Virus record (IMG/VR): IMGVR_UViG_3300042503_000737
Coordinates: 1 to 27,146 of that record
Length of the DNA stretch: 27,146 nucleotides
Strand: one strand, 5' to 3'
Source of the DNA: a virus
The position numbers were made by a program, and so were the translations under genes. Below the pieces are notes generated by a model. That model made no database searches. It was given only the letters and a program-made list of their open reading frames with translations, and was not told the DNA's origin. Below are positions 11,002 through 17,979 of this stretch, in pieces; within the stretch, counting starts at the first letter, position 1; every line of letters begins with the position of its first letter.

Positions 11002-11062
11002 AAACACCTATGGATTCGTTTGAAAGGTAGATATGAGCAAAACACCTGAAGAGATGGCGTAA
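10998..11062 (+). pseudogene. Two decayed start modules (10-aa and 9-aa ORFs)
   Basis: MKTPMDSFER (10998-11030, ATG overlapping the previous TGA) and MSKTPEEMA (11033-11062) are two tiny open frames. The second matches the start of the gene at 11361 nearly base for base (GAGCAArACACCTGAAGAGA and preceding GGTAGA) but hits TAA after nine codons. These look like remnants of duplicated gene starts rather than functional peptides. Confidence 0.55.
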
Positions 11063-11098
11063 AATTGACAGACCTTATACCAGTAGCAAAGGAACAAG

Positions 11099-11377
11099 AT
11101 GAATAAGACACCAGAAGAACAAAAAGAATACAATTTGGGATATAAAGAAGGCGAAATAATAGGGACAAGTTATGTGATGCAAATAAGAGCTGCTAACTAC
11201 ACAAACAGTGAAAGTTTAGCTGAAAAAATCGCAGCAAACGTATTTGAGCGGTTAAATAATAAGACTGTTTCGCAAGCATTTGTGAATGGTTTTCAAGACG
11301 CGATGCGAAGCATTGAAAGAATGTTTAAAGACGCTACAAAGGCATTAAAAGAGGTAGAAGATGAGCAAGACACCTGA
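11099..11377 (+). CDS. Unknown helical protein (92 aa), MNKTPEEQ start
   Basis: ATG at 11099 with AAAGGAAC upstream. The protein is helical and charged (EYNLGYKEGEIIGTSYVMQI, ERLNNKTVSQAFVNGFQDAM, EVEDEQDT), with no membrane segment. Its first residues MNKTPEE resemble the next gene (MSKTPEE) and the decayed copies upstream. The last 17 bp overlap the start of the next gene. No family is recognised. Confidence 0.6.
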   Translation: MNKTPEEQKEYNLGYKEGEIIGTSYVMQIRAANYTNSESLAEKIAANVFERLNNKTVSQAFVNGFQDAMRSIERMFKDATKALKEVEDEQDT

Positions 11378-11609
11378 AGAGATGGCAGAGGAGGCGCTTA
11401 TGACTGACGACAAAACTAAGGCAGATATGCGTATGTGTTTAGAACAATTTGAAAAGCAATTAGATGAAGTAGTTCCAGACATTATGTTTATGAGTAATGA
11501 ATACTATCAAAACAATAAAGCTAAGCTAGATAAACTAGGGTTAGTAGCGCAAGTAGTAGTTTGCGATAATAACCAAAACATATTTAAGGTAGAAGATGAT
11601 AAATCATAA
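11361..11609 (+). CDS. Unknown small acidic protein (82 aa), MSKTPEEM start
   Basis: Starts inside the end of the previous gene behind AGGTAGAAG. It is acidic and helical (EEMAEEALMTDDKTKADMRM, EQFEKQLDEVVPDIMFM, EYYQNNKAKLDKLGLVAQVV) and ends KVEDDKS. Its ending overlaps the following ATG, which is again preceded by AGGTAGAAG. No family is recognised. The N-terminus is duplicated as remnants at 11033, suggesting recent local duplication. Confidence 0.6.
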   Translation: MSKTPEEMAEEALMTDDKTKADMRMCLEQFEKQLDEVVPDIMFMSNEYYQNNKAKLDKLGLVAQVVVCDNNQNIFKVEDDKS

Positions 11610-11943
11610 GCAATTAGCAGAGGAGTATGCTTTTAACATTTTTGGAGAATGCTATGAGTCTCTTATAGGAGAAGAACAAGAAGTATACTCACATGCTAAA
11701 GATGCTTTTCTCGCTGGCTACCAAGCAGCAGCGCCGCAATGGATTAGCGTAAAGGATAGGCTGCCGGAATTAAACATTCTAGTTCTGTGCTGTTCCTTAA
11801 AATCGCTTTGTCCAACTTATGGATGGTTTGATGGTAATTTTTGGAGCGTAAACGACGAACCTAATTACTTCAAAGACAAGATTGATTGCATTAGTTTTAT
11901 TACCCACTGGATGCCGCTACCCGAAGCGCCGAAGGAGGAGTAA
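11596..11943 (+). CDS. DUF551-domain protein (115 aa)
   Basis: The second half has the DUF551 signature: WISVKDRLPELNILVLCCS near residues 49-67 and THWMPLPEAPKEE at the end. DUF551 proteins are common in tailed-phage accessory regions and their function is unknown. The first half (HKQLAEEYAFNIFGECYESL, HAKDAFLAGYQAAAP) is the helical leader usually found fused to it. ATG overlaps the preceding gene by 14 bp. It ends directly before the next ATG, with AAGGAGGAG in its last codons serving as ribosome binding site. Confidence 0.75.
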   Translation: MINHKQLAEEYAFNIFGECYESLIGEEQEVYSHAKDAFLAGYQAAAPQWISVKDRLPELNILVLCCSLKSLCPTYGWFDGNFWSVNDEPNYFKDKIDCISFITHWMPLPEAPKEE

Positions 11944-12549
11944 ATGAACGCAGACATACCCCCGCTTAAAGTCTGGATAGAAGCTAAAAACTTAAACGGT
12001 AAAGAAGGTTTCGAACATGGCTACGCATTTGCAATACAATCCTACAAAGCAAGAGCGATCCAGTTTCATGTACTACTTGAGTCAGGCGCTCACTTTCGCC
12101 ATATTCCTCTTCATTGGCTTTGGCATGACACTACTAGTGGCGACGGTTCTACATACCCTCTGGACCTTCTTCAACTATGGGATTGTTTCAGTTACCGCCC
12201 CGTAGTCACCACCTTTGACATCCTAAAAGACTATCAGTGTGACGCCGTTCTTAAAGACAAAACCAAAGTATCGGGCACTTACTGGTTTACGATTGACTGG
12301 CTACCTGATTCTGAGTCTGAGTCTGCTTTCCTGCTCCAACCCGATCAAAACAAATGTGCCCATGTCGTTTTGCTTGATAACGGACAAGTCGCAGCTCTGC
12401 CTACCAATAGACTCGTCTTCAAGGATGCCTTTTTTATTGGAAACAATCCAACAGCACCAACACGAGATTATGCTACACTCGACACAGCTTGGTCAGCAGA
12501 GGATTGTAACCGCTGGTCAGTAGCGGAAACTGAGAACACCTATTATTGA
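11944..12549 (+). CDS. Conserved-looking phage protein of unknown function (201 aa)
   Basis: Begins immediately after the previous stop, with GGAGGAG before the ATG. The protein is soluble with many aromatic residues: MNADIPPLKVWIEAKNLNGK, PLHWLWHDTTSG, LDLLQLWDCFSYRPVV, GTYWFTIDWLPD, KCAHVVLLDNGQVAALPTNR. I associate this layout with a family of uncharacterised phage proteins but cannot name a domain. It has no obvious catalytic motif, signal peptide or membrane segment. Two other frames inside it encode hydrophobic peptides (12017-12205 and 12239-12523) that I treat as probable shadows. Confidence 0.7.
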   Translation: MNADIPPLKVWIEAKNLNGKEGFEHGYAFAIQSYKARAIQFHVLLESGAHFRHIPLHWLWHDTTSGDGSTYPLDLLQLWDCFSYRPVVTTFDILKDYQCDAVLKDKTKVSGTYWFTIDWLPDSESESAFLLQPDQNKCAHVVLLDNGQVAALPTNRLVFKDAFFIGNNPTAPTRDYATLDTAWSAEDCNRWSVAETENTYY

Positions 12550-12550
12550 G

Positions 12551-12579
12551 TTGTAGCCCTGTTGTACTTGGTCCATAAT
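12551..12579 (+). promoter_or_regulatory. Possible promoter before the resolvase gene
   Basis: TTGTAG (12551-12556), 17 bp, CATAAT (12574-12579). The -10 matches at five of six positions; the -35 is weak. It lies in the only clear gap (12550-12606) of this part of the operon, about 28 nt before the GTG start. Confidence 0.3.
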
Positions 12580-12606
12580 TGTCAAGACTAAGTTACAGGA
12601 GGCATT

Positions 12607-12951
12607 GTGGTAAACTCACGAGCCAAAGGCGCCAGAGCTGAACGTGAGCTAGCCAATCGCCTAAAAGAGTACGGCTATCAAGCACACCGCACACAGCAGT
12701 TTTGCGGTAAGGCTGGCAACTCAGACGTAGAGTGCCATGAGCTTAGTCAGTTCCATCTTGAGTGTAAGATGGTAGAAGCTCTAAACATAGACAAAGCCAT
12801 GGACCAAGCAACTAGAGATTGCGGGGACCGAACACCAGTTGTAGTGCATCGAAAAAAACAGCGCCCCTGGCTAGTCACAATGTACTTAGAAGATTGGTTG
12901 AAACTGCAAGATGCAAGAAAAACAGAAGATAAACGAAACGGAACCGTTTGA
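12607..12951 (+). CDS. Hjc-like Holliday junction resolvase / PD-(D/E)XK endonuclease
   Basis: A 114-aa predicted structure-specific nuclease. The archaeal-type resolvase pattern is visible: RAKGARAERELANRLKEYGY with acidic E12/E14, then QQFCGKAGNSDVEC with D40 and FHLECKMVE with E52-x-K54, the metal-binding D...ExK core. A positively charged C-terminal part (VHRKKQRPWLV) could bind DNA. The start is GTG with AGGAGG only 4 nt upstream. It would resolve branched DNA from Bet-mediated recombination or replication before packaging. It overlaps the next gene by 41 bp. Confidence 0.8.
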   Translation: MVNSRAKGARAERELANRLKEYGYQAHRTQQFCGKAGNSDVECHELSQFHLECKMVEALNIDKAMDQATRDCGDRTPVVVHRKKQRPWLVTMYLEDWLKLQDARKTEDKRNGTV

Positions 12952-13237
12952 TCATAAAGCTACGCCAGAACAATTACTCTGGCTGGCTGTAATAGAGCGA
13001 GCTTTACTAGACTACGCTTGCCCTACCTCTGACTCACAGAAGTGCCATAACATCGGGCTAGACTGGTTTTTCTATGAGCTAAAATCCAAACCTTACAACC
13101 TAGAGTATATCTGCGAGAACTTTCTTAACTTTCCGGCAGGCGCAGAGAAAGTAAGGAAGCGACTAGAACGATTGATTAACTCTGAGTTTCCAGAACAAGC
13201 AATCAACCGCTCACGCCGCTACAAAGGTTTCTATTAA
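12911..13237 (+). CDS. Unknown phage protein (108 aa)
   Basis: Last plus-strand gene. Helical and aromatic-rich: TPEQLLWLAVIERALLDYAC, GLDWFFYELKSKPYNLEYIC, AEKVRKRLERLINSEFPEQA, ending RSRRYKGFY. No family is firmly recognised; small late-early boundary genes of this kind are sometimes regulators. It starts within the resolvase gene. Its TAA and the holin TAA on the other strand share the palindrome TTAA at 13234-13237, so the two operons converge with no space for a terminator. Confidence 0.65.
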   Translation: MQEKQKINETEPFDHKATPEQLLWLAVIERALLDYACPTSDSQKCHNIGLDWFFYELKSKPYNLEYICENFLNFPAGAEKVRKRLERLINSEFPEQAINRSRRYKGFY

Positions 13238-13419
13238 CGCTTCTTTTTCTTGTCAACAATCGACCAAACCTGACTAACGCCGTAGACAACAGCGCCAGCA
13301 ACTACAGGCTCAGCAGCTTTAGCTAGACCCTGTGCGGCTTCCTCAGTCACGCCAATGGTAAGCAATCCACCAGCGGCTAAGGTGAGCAAGTGTCGGACAA
13401 TGGATAAAAGTATTGGCAT
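13234..13419 (-). CDS. Holin (small Pam3-gp28-like)
   Basis: A 61-aa membrane protein. MPILLSIVRHLLTLAAGGLL and VVAGAVVYGVSQVWSIV form two hydrophobic segments separated by a small acidic/Ala stretch, and the tail is strongly basic (DKKKKR). This is the class II holin plan and resembles the Pam3-gp28 holin family. It would form the timed inner-membrane lesion that starts lysis. AGAGGAA precedes the ATG by about 7 nt. The start lies 43 bp inside the end of the Cys-rich gene. Confidence 0.75.
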   Translation of the reverse strand: MPILLSIVRHLLTLAAGGLLTIGVTEEAAQGLAKAAEPVVAGAVVYGVSQVWSIVDKKKKR

Positions 13420-14192
13420 ATAATTCCTCTGGTATACTCAAACAAACTACTATCGTACTTACAGTTTCTACTTCTTGGATCTATGAACTTACCCCGTATG
13501 CAGTTCATCCACGGCTCCCAGTAATAGGTTAGGTCGCAGTGTCTATACTTATCAACCCACTTCTTTACGTTAATTGTAGAGCCGTCTATGCCGTCTAAAT
13601 CAACTATACAAGGGGTAGAGAGTCTAGGATTTGTTCCATGCTTCTCACAGGTGGTTCCAGATAAACACGATTGGCGGTAAGGATTATCCACAATGTTACA
13701 CCCAGGCAAAGCACTAGATACAAGAGCACCCATAACTCTTCTTGCTCGTCCATTTAGGTCACACTCCAAACAAGGCGCTACATAACACGTCATCGGACCT
13801 ACAGCCTTACTTAACCTTACCTTTAACCTACCTAGCACCCTTTTAAACCTGGCAACTGACTGCCCTCTACCTCGTATAAACTCCCTGCTAGCCGATGCCG
13901 CTGTTTGCCCGTAGAGAATCTCATACTTCCCGCATCGCTTGTTTCTCATGCAAGGTGAATTGGCTATATGGACCCGTACTACCTTTGGTCTAGTGTCCTG
14001 TAATAGCCTGTCAGCGCACTTGCAATCGCTACCGAAGGTATTCTCTAACCAACCCGCTACAATCGTTTCCTGGCCATTGTAGGACTTTATAGCGGCATCA
14101 CAGCTAAACTTAGGGTGACACAAAGCAAGATAACTAGGTGCCTGAGCCTGAGCACTACCAATAAACGCTAGTAATGCTATCAGCCACCTCAT
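13377..14192 (-). CDS. Secreted Cys-rich protein, candidate endolysin or periplasmic hydrolase
   Basis: A 271-aa protein with a clear Sec signal peptide (MRWLIALLAFIGSAQAQA, residues 1-18) and 18 cysteines, fitting a disulfide-bonded periplasmic protein. No standard lysin domain is recognisable. The strands VVRVHIANSP (71-80), MTCYVAPCLECD (135-146) and LTYYWEPWMNC (221-231) resemble beta/alpha-barrel glycosidase strand ends, with E143 and E226 in positions where an acid/base and a nucleophile would sit. This is inference from spacing only. It lies between a membrane coiled-coil gene and the holin, where an endolysin is expected. ATG coupled by ATGA. Confidence 0.6.
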   Translation of the reverse strand: MRWLIALLAFIGSAQAQAPSYLALCHPKFSCDAAIKSYNGQETIVAGWLENTFGSDCKCADRLLQDTRPKVVRVHIANSPCMRNKRCGKYEILYGQTAASASREFIRGRGQSVARFKRVLGRLKVRLSKAVGPMTCYVAPCLECDLNGRARRVMGALVSSALPGCNIVDNPYRQSCLSGTTCEKHGTNPRLSTPCIVDLDGIDGSTINVKKWVDKYRHCDLTYYWEPWMNCIRGKFIDPRSRNCKYDSSLFEYTRGIICQYFYPLSDTCSP

Positions 14193-14428
14193 TTCTCCAA
14201 TGCTCGATCTAACTTCTTCTCTATTCGATCTAACCTATCCTTAACCGCTACTAACTCAATGTGAGTCACTTCTGCTTGCATAACTAACTCATACTTCTTC
14301 TGCTCAAGCTCTTTAAGTGAGTTCTTTACACTGCGGTAATCCATGCCGACAATAGACACAACCACACCGATGATGGCTTTCACCATGAGGTCAAACCAAT
14401 ACTTTACCTGCAAGAAATCTTCGCTCAT
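14189..14428 (-). CDS. Membrane-anchored coiled-coil protein, lysis block
   Basis: A 79-aa protein with one membrane segment (about residues 11-29, WFDLMVKAIIGVVVSIVG) and a long charged coiled coil (SVKNSLKELEQKKYELVM, then VAVKDRLDRIEKKLDRALEK). This plan fits a spanin i-subunit-like or holin-associated protein, though no Rz1 partner overlaps it. A TTG at 14431 is possible, but the ATG at 14428 overlaps the previous stop as TGATG and has GGGAGGG upstream. It is coupled at both ends, between DUF5675 and the secreted Cys-rich gene. Confidence 0.7.
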   Translation of the reverse strand: MSEDFLQVKYWFDLMVKAIIGVVVSIVGMDYRSVKNSLKELEQKKYELVMQAEVTHIELVAVKDRLDRIEKKLDRALEK

Positions 14429-14847
14429 CAATGCACCCTCCCACCCCCGTAAGCATCAATGACAATTAGTTCAGCTTCTAAACAACCTGATAGCTTGCCC
14501 ATAAACTGCAAGAACGCAGACCGTGATGCCAATATAGCCGGCTCACTGTCTATCTTGCTAAACTGCATACCCAACAAGATACAGCCGTTAGTATCCTTAT
14601 GCGTATTGCCAGCGTGAAACAAAATATGATCACGTTCAGGCACGTCCATCACCTGCCAAGTCTTTCCAAACTTAGGGCTATTCCTTGGCATAATTTTATA
14701 CCGCCCCACAGGTATGCAGCTAATCATGCGTTCATTATCTCGCCAGGCATCTTCTAACGTTACAAACTCAGGCGAGTCATCAATACACAACACACCAAGT
14801 GTTGCGTTGTTGTACTCCGTAACTCGCACTAAGCGTAGCCGCTTCAT
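14428..14847 (-). CDS. DUF5675 family protein
   Basis: A 139-aa protein with the DUF5675 pattern: TLGVLCIDDSPEFVTLEDAW, SCIPVGRYKIMPRNSPKFGK, DHILFHAGNTHKDTNGCILL. The His and Cys of LFHAGN...NGCILLG recall L,D-transpeptidase-like catalytic pairs, which has led to suggestions of peptidoglycan activity; unproven. The gene is often found near phage lysis genes, as here. The ATG at 14847 overlaps the chaperone stop (TAATG) with AGAGG upstream. A longer frame from 14871 (MGTSRGSIMK) lacks support. Confidence 0.8.
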   Translation of the reverse strand: MKRLRLVRVTEYNNATLGVLCIDDSPEFVTLEDAWRDNERMISCIPVGRYKIMPRNSPKFGKTWQVMDVPERDHILFHAGNTHKDTNGCILLGMQFSKIDSEPAILASRSAFLQFMGKLSGCLEAELIVIDAYGGGRVH

Positions 14848-15083
14848 TATGGAGCCTCTGGAAGTACCCAAGTCTTAGGGTCTGGTCCCTGTTTAGTTAG
14901 ATCGCGCAACGCTCTGCGGTATGCGATCCAATCAGCCTTGTTAGTTACTGGTGAATCACCGAGCTGCGTCCAGTCCGATGCGGCTAGTTCGCGGTTCCGC
15001 CATGCCTTGCAGTAATCGGCGATAAACTCATCGGTGCAGTCTTCTGGATTAAAGGAGCTTGGGCAGATGTTTATATAATTCAT
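14847..15083 (-). CDS. Tail fibre assembly chaperone-like protein
   Basis: A 78-aa protein starting MNYINICPSSFNP, with KAWRNRELAASDWTQLGDSP followed by VTNKADWIAYRRALRDL. The W-x-Y-R-R-x-L-R-x-L ending is typical of phage tail fibre assembly proteins placed directly after the fibre gene. It would help fold or trimerise the fibre. An ATG at 15098 also exists in frame, but the ATG at 15083 sits one base after the fibre TAA with AGCGGTG upstream, so I prefer it. Confidence 0.7.
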   Translation of the reverse strand: MNYINICPSSFNPEDCTDEFIADYCKAWRNRELAASDWTQLGDSPVTNKADWIAYRRALRDLTKQGPDPKTWVLPEAP

Positions 15084-15084
15084 A

Positions 15085-16002
15085 TTACACCGCTGCATAG
15101 GTTACAGTCGCAGTGATATATTTGCCCGCAGCTAAAGCAAAGTTCCCACTACTTGCCGCATCTTTATAGTGCCGTAGGGTAGTAGTTGAAATGACCACGA
15201 CATTTGCGACCTGCCAACTAGAATCAAACGTAAACCCCGCTATTGGAGCCTGACTAGATGCTATGCTGGCATTTACGGGCAGGTTTAACTCGATGAATGT
15301 AGATGCGGTGCCTCCTGTAGTGCCGTCGAGCTGATAGCTCATGTGAACAATCTTTCCAATCTTGCGAAACTTTTTGCGTGAGTACGTGATAGATGTAAAG
15401 GTCATGGTGCCGCCAGGAGTAGCGACCAAGCTCCAATCAATCCACCCCCCAGGGTCATTAGTGATGACAAAATTAGTGCCATCGTAAATCAACTCCATTA
15501 TTGCGCCACCGATCCATGTACCGAGAGTGGGGTTCGATGCGTCCTCATTGTTTACGATGTTTTTAGCGCCGAGACTGTTGATGTTGAGCGTATGTGCCGT
15601 ATTGGTTGCGCCCGTTGAGCCAAGGCTGCTACCGACTTTTAGCCGGAACTTCTGCCCAGCCTTGTATGCTGTAATGGCGGGAGTTGCGCTTGCCGTCTGC
15701 GCCGTAGCAGTACCACCAGTAGTTCCCAACCAAACAAAATCTCCATCTTGTGCCTGACCTACCGCAGCGTAATCAGTTCTTGCAGAACCGTTAGCGACGC
15801 CAGTGTGCTTAAATCCTCCCATAGGAAGGTTCGCATTTGGAGTATTTTGCCCGTCTTTAGTTAGACAATTATTAATACCAGTAGCTAAATCATTGTCCTG
15901 AGTATCGTGACGAGCAGGTTCAATGCCAACGCCATTGTTGAAATCTGTTACCCACTCGTTAGCTCCGTTCGCTCTTGTAAATGTTCCACCAGCCCAAGCC
16001 AT
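15085..16002 (-). CDS. Tail fibre / receptor-binding protein
   Basis: A 305-aa protein. The N-terminal part has the conserved virion-attachment module of many podovirus fibres: RANGANEWVTDFNNGVGIEP, INNCLTKDGQNTPNANLPMG, GFKHTGVANGSARTDYAAVG. The middle is Gly/Thr/Ala-rich beta sequence (TLNINSLGAKNIVN, AIMELIYDGTNFVI). The C-terminal domain (about 190-305) is again beta-rich (YSRKKFRKIGKIVHMSYQLD) and probably binds the host surface. It is short for a fibre with enzymatic activity, and no depolymerase motif was seen. AAGGAGAG precedes the ATG. Confidence 0.8.
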   Translation of the reverse strand: MAWAGGTFTRANGANEWVTDFNNGVGIEPARHDTQDNDLATGINNCLTKDGQNTPNANLPMGGFKHTGVANGSARTDYAAVGQAQDGDFVWLGTTGGTATAQTASATPAITAYKAGQKFRLKVGSSLGSTGATNTAHTLNINSLGAKNIVNNEDASNPTLGTWIGGAIMELIYDGTNFVITNDPGGWIDWSLVATPGGTMTFTSITYSRKKFRKIGKIVHMSYQLDGTTGGTASTFIELNLPVNASIASSQAPIAGFTFDSSWQVANVVVISTTTLRHYKDAASSGNFALAAGKYITATVTYAAV

Positions 16003-16012
16003 GACTCTCTCC

Positions 16013-17977
16013 TTATGCTTCCAACATTCTATATTTCATTAAAACTTTATCTACATATTGCTGCGTTTCGGATGGCGCACTTCTTCGTATGCTTGCCCAC
16101 GTTCTTGGCTTACCCTTAGCCTCTGCCTTATCTAAAGCAGTAAGAACGTTTCCAATGCCCCAATTATACGCAGCAATGCTTGCTTGCAGATCCTCTATTT
16201 GATTCATCTGCTGCCTCATGTAACGACTGCCAGCTTCAACATTCTTATTTGGATCAAAGATGTCTTTCTCTGCTAGACCTAAATCACTCGCAGTACCAGG
16301 CATAAGTTGCAGTAAGCCTTTTGCTTTCTTCGGGCTTACAGCTTTCGGATTAAAACTTGATTCAACATCAATCATTGCCTTTACCAAATTAGGTGGAGCG
16401 TATTGCTTGCCTACTGGTATGCTTACGTCTTGCTTACCTACTTTGACTGATTCAGGTTGCTCAATGGCTGTTGTTTGCGTTGGCTGCGTTTGCGCTTCAA
16501 GTGCTTGCAATTCAGCTTTCATCGCTTCTAAATCATCTTCACCAGTTCCTGTTGTTATTTGTGGCGCAGTTAAATTGGCTGCGTTTGTTGTTGGTTCTGT
16601 CGTTTGAGACAAGGCAGCACTTGTTAATGGTCTAGTAATACCAGGGGCAAAGTTTCCAATGCTTTCTGCTAGTGATCCTGCCCCTCGTAAAGTGCCGCCC
16701 GTAAGCTTCATTCCTGTAGGGGTGCTTAAAGCACCTAAACCAGCACCCAATAAAACGCCAGCGGGTATTCCACCAGTAGCGCCAACAAGAGCTGGAATGC
16801 CACCACCGCCGCTTGTGTAAAGAAAAAACTTTACAAGGTTTTTAAGTAATCTTCCTTTGTCAGCAGCATCAGCAGCTTGTCTAGTAGCAACTACTGGTCT
16901 TGCCAGGAGCATTCCTTGTAAATCTTTATTTAATGGTTTTACCTCTGGAGCATAACGCTCAATATGCTTCTGCAACTCATGGTACATAGCTCGATTAAAC
17001 TTTGCATCTTTAGTGATGCCTTTAGGATCATACTTTGAGCCATAGTATTTTTTTTGCTCTTGAATATATTCAAGTTTTGCTGCCCCTTTGAAACGATCTA
17101 TGCGGCTTTTCAAGTCAGCAATAGCGGCAGCTATTGTATTTTCATTCTCACCACCAAACTTACCTTTTTGATTAGCCCCTACAACATCAATAAACTGTGG
17201 CGTTGTTACAGGTCCAGACACATTCTGAATGAGATTGCTAATTGTCTGATTTGTTTGATCGATATTGGCATCAAGCGTAGTTAGTTGTTTCCCTGGGTTA
17301 GACGACTTACCCAGAAACCCCTTATCAATTACGTTATCAGCTTGAGATTGAGTAAGGCTGATAGTATCACCCGCAGCCGTTTGTACTGCTTGTCGTTTTC
17401 CTGACGTTTTTACATAGTCACCTTTTCCGAAGCCAGCGGCTGCTCGCTGCATAGCTCGACCTTGCTCTGTCAATTTAGGAGCGGTAGCGCCAACAAGTTT
17501 TGTTCCTGTTTTTAATGCGGCAGGAGCAACTAAACTTGCAGCAAGTTGTAATCCAGGAGATTCAGGAGCGTACTCTTCGGCCGCTTTTACTCCTAAATAT
17601 GAAGCCAACCCAGATACTGCTTGCGGGATAACTTTACCTGGACCAGTTGGGGTTGCATAAGACAACACTTCTTGCGGAATAGTTTTTTCTTGGAAGCCGT
17701 ACCGAGGCGCCAATACAGCTAAATCTTGCTCCAGCGATTTAGAAATTGGGAAATATGGAACATTATATCCGAATTGACGTGTTGCTGCGATTGCTGGAGT
17801 CGTTATTACATCGGCTAGCCCAGCAAAAGCTTTTAGTGGTCCTGTAGTAACATCATAGCCAAGTTGTTTTAATGAATAACCTTCGCTTAGCGTTGCTGTT
17901 GGGAGTTGATTCAATTCTGCATCTAAGCTGGCGTTCTTAGCTTCTAATGCAGCTAATTCTGGATCAATATCTGCCAT
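16013..17977 (-). CDS. Large ejection protein with C-terminal lytic transglycosylase domain
   Basis: A 654-aa internal virion protein likely injected with the DNA, where it opens the cell wall for the genome. Residues about 526-654 are an SLT domain: YAPPNLVKAMIDVESSFNPK with catalytic Glu at about 539, GLLQLMPGTASDLGL, and SIAAYNWGIGNVLTALDKAE. Ahead of it is a helical region (about 1-370), a Gly-rich hydrophobic stretch (GGIPALVGATGGIPAGVLLG, about 390-420) that could enter the membrane, and a Thr/Gln/Glu-rich linker. This organisation compares with the gp16-type ejection proteins of podoviruses. The ATG follows the preceding stop by 2 nt. Confidence 0.85.
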   Translation of the reverse strand: MADIDPELAALEAKNASLDAELNQLPTATLSEGYSLKQLGYDVTTGPLKAFAGLADVITTPAIAATRQFGYNVPYFPISKSLEQDLAVLAPRYGFQEKTIPQEVLSYATPTGPGKVIPQAVSGLASYLGVKAAEEYAPESPGLQLAASLVAPAALKTGTKLVGATAPKLTEQGRAMQRAAAGFGKGDYVKTSGKRQAVQTAAGDTISLTQSQADNVIDKGFLGKSSNPGKQLTTLDANIDQTNQTISNLIQNVSGPVTTPQFIDVVGANQKGKFGGENENTIAAAIADLKSRIDRFKGAAKLEYIQEQKKYYGSKYDPKGITKDAKFNRAMYHELQKHIERYAPEVKPLNKDLQGMLLARPVVATRQAADAADKGRLLKNLVKFFLYTSGGGGIPALVGATGGIPAGVLLGAGLGALSTPTGMKLTGGTLRGAGSLAESIGNFAPGITRPLTSAALSQTTEPTTNAANLTAPQITTGTGEDDLEAMKAELQALEAQTQPTQTTAIEQPESVKVGKQDVSIPVGKQYAPPNLVKAMIDVESSFNPKAVSPKKAKGLLQLMPGTASDLGLAEKDIFDPNKNVEAGSRYMRQQMNQIEDLQASIAAYNWGIGNVLTALDKAEAKGKPRTWASIRRSAPSETQQYVDKVLMKYRMLEA

Positions 17978-17979
17978 GA

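Noticed and set aside
11065-11070. Perfect TTGACA -35 box before the gene at 11099
   Set aside because: No acceptable -10 box is found 15-19 bp downstream; the sequence there is AGTAGCAAAGG, so a promoter is not supported.
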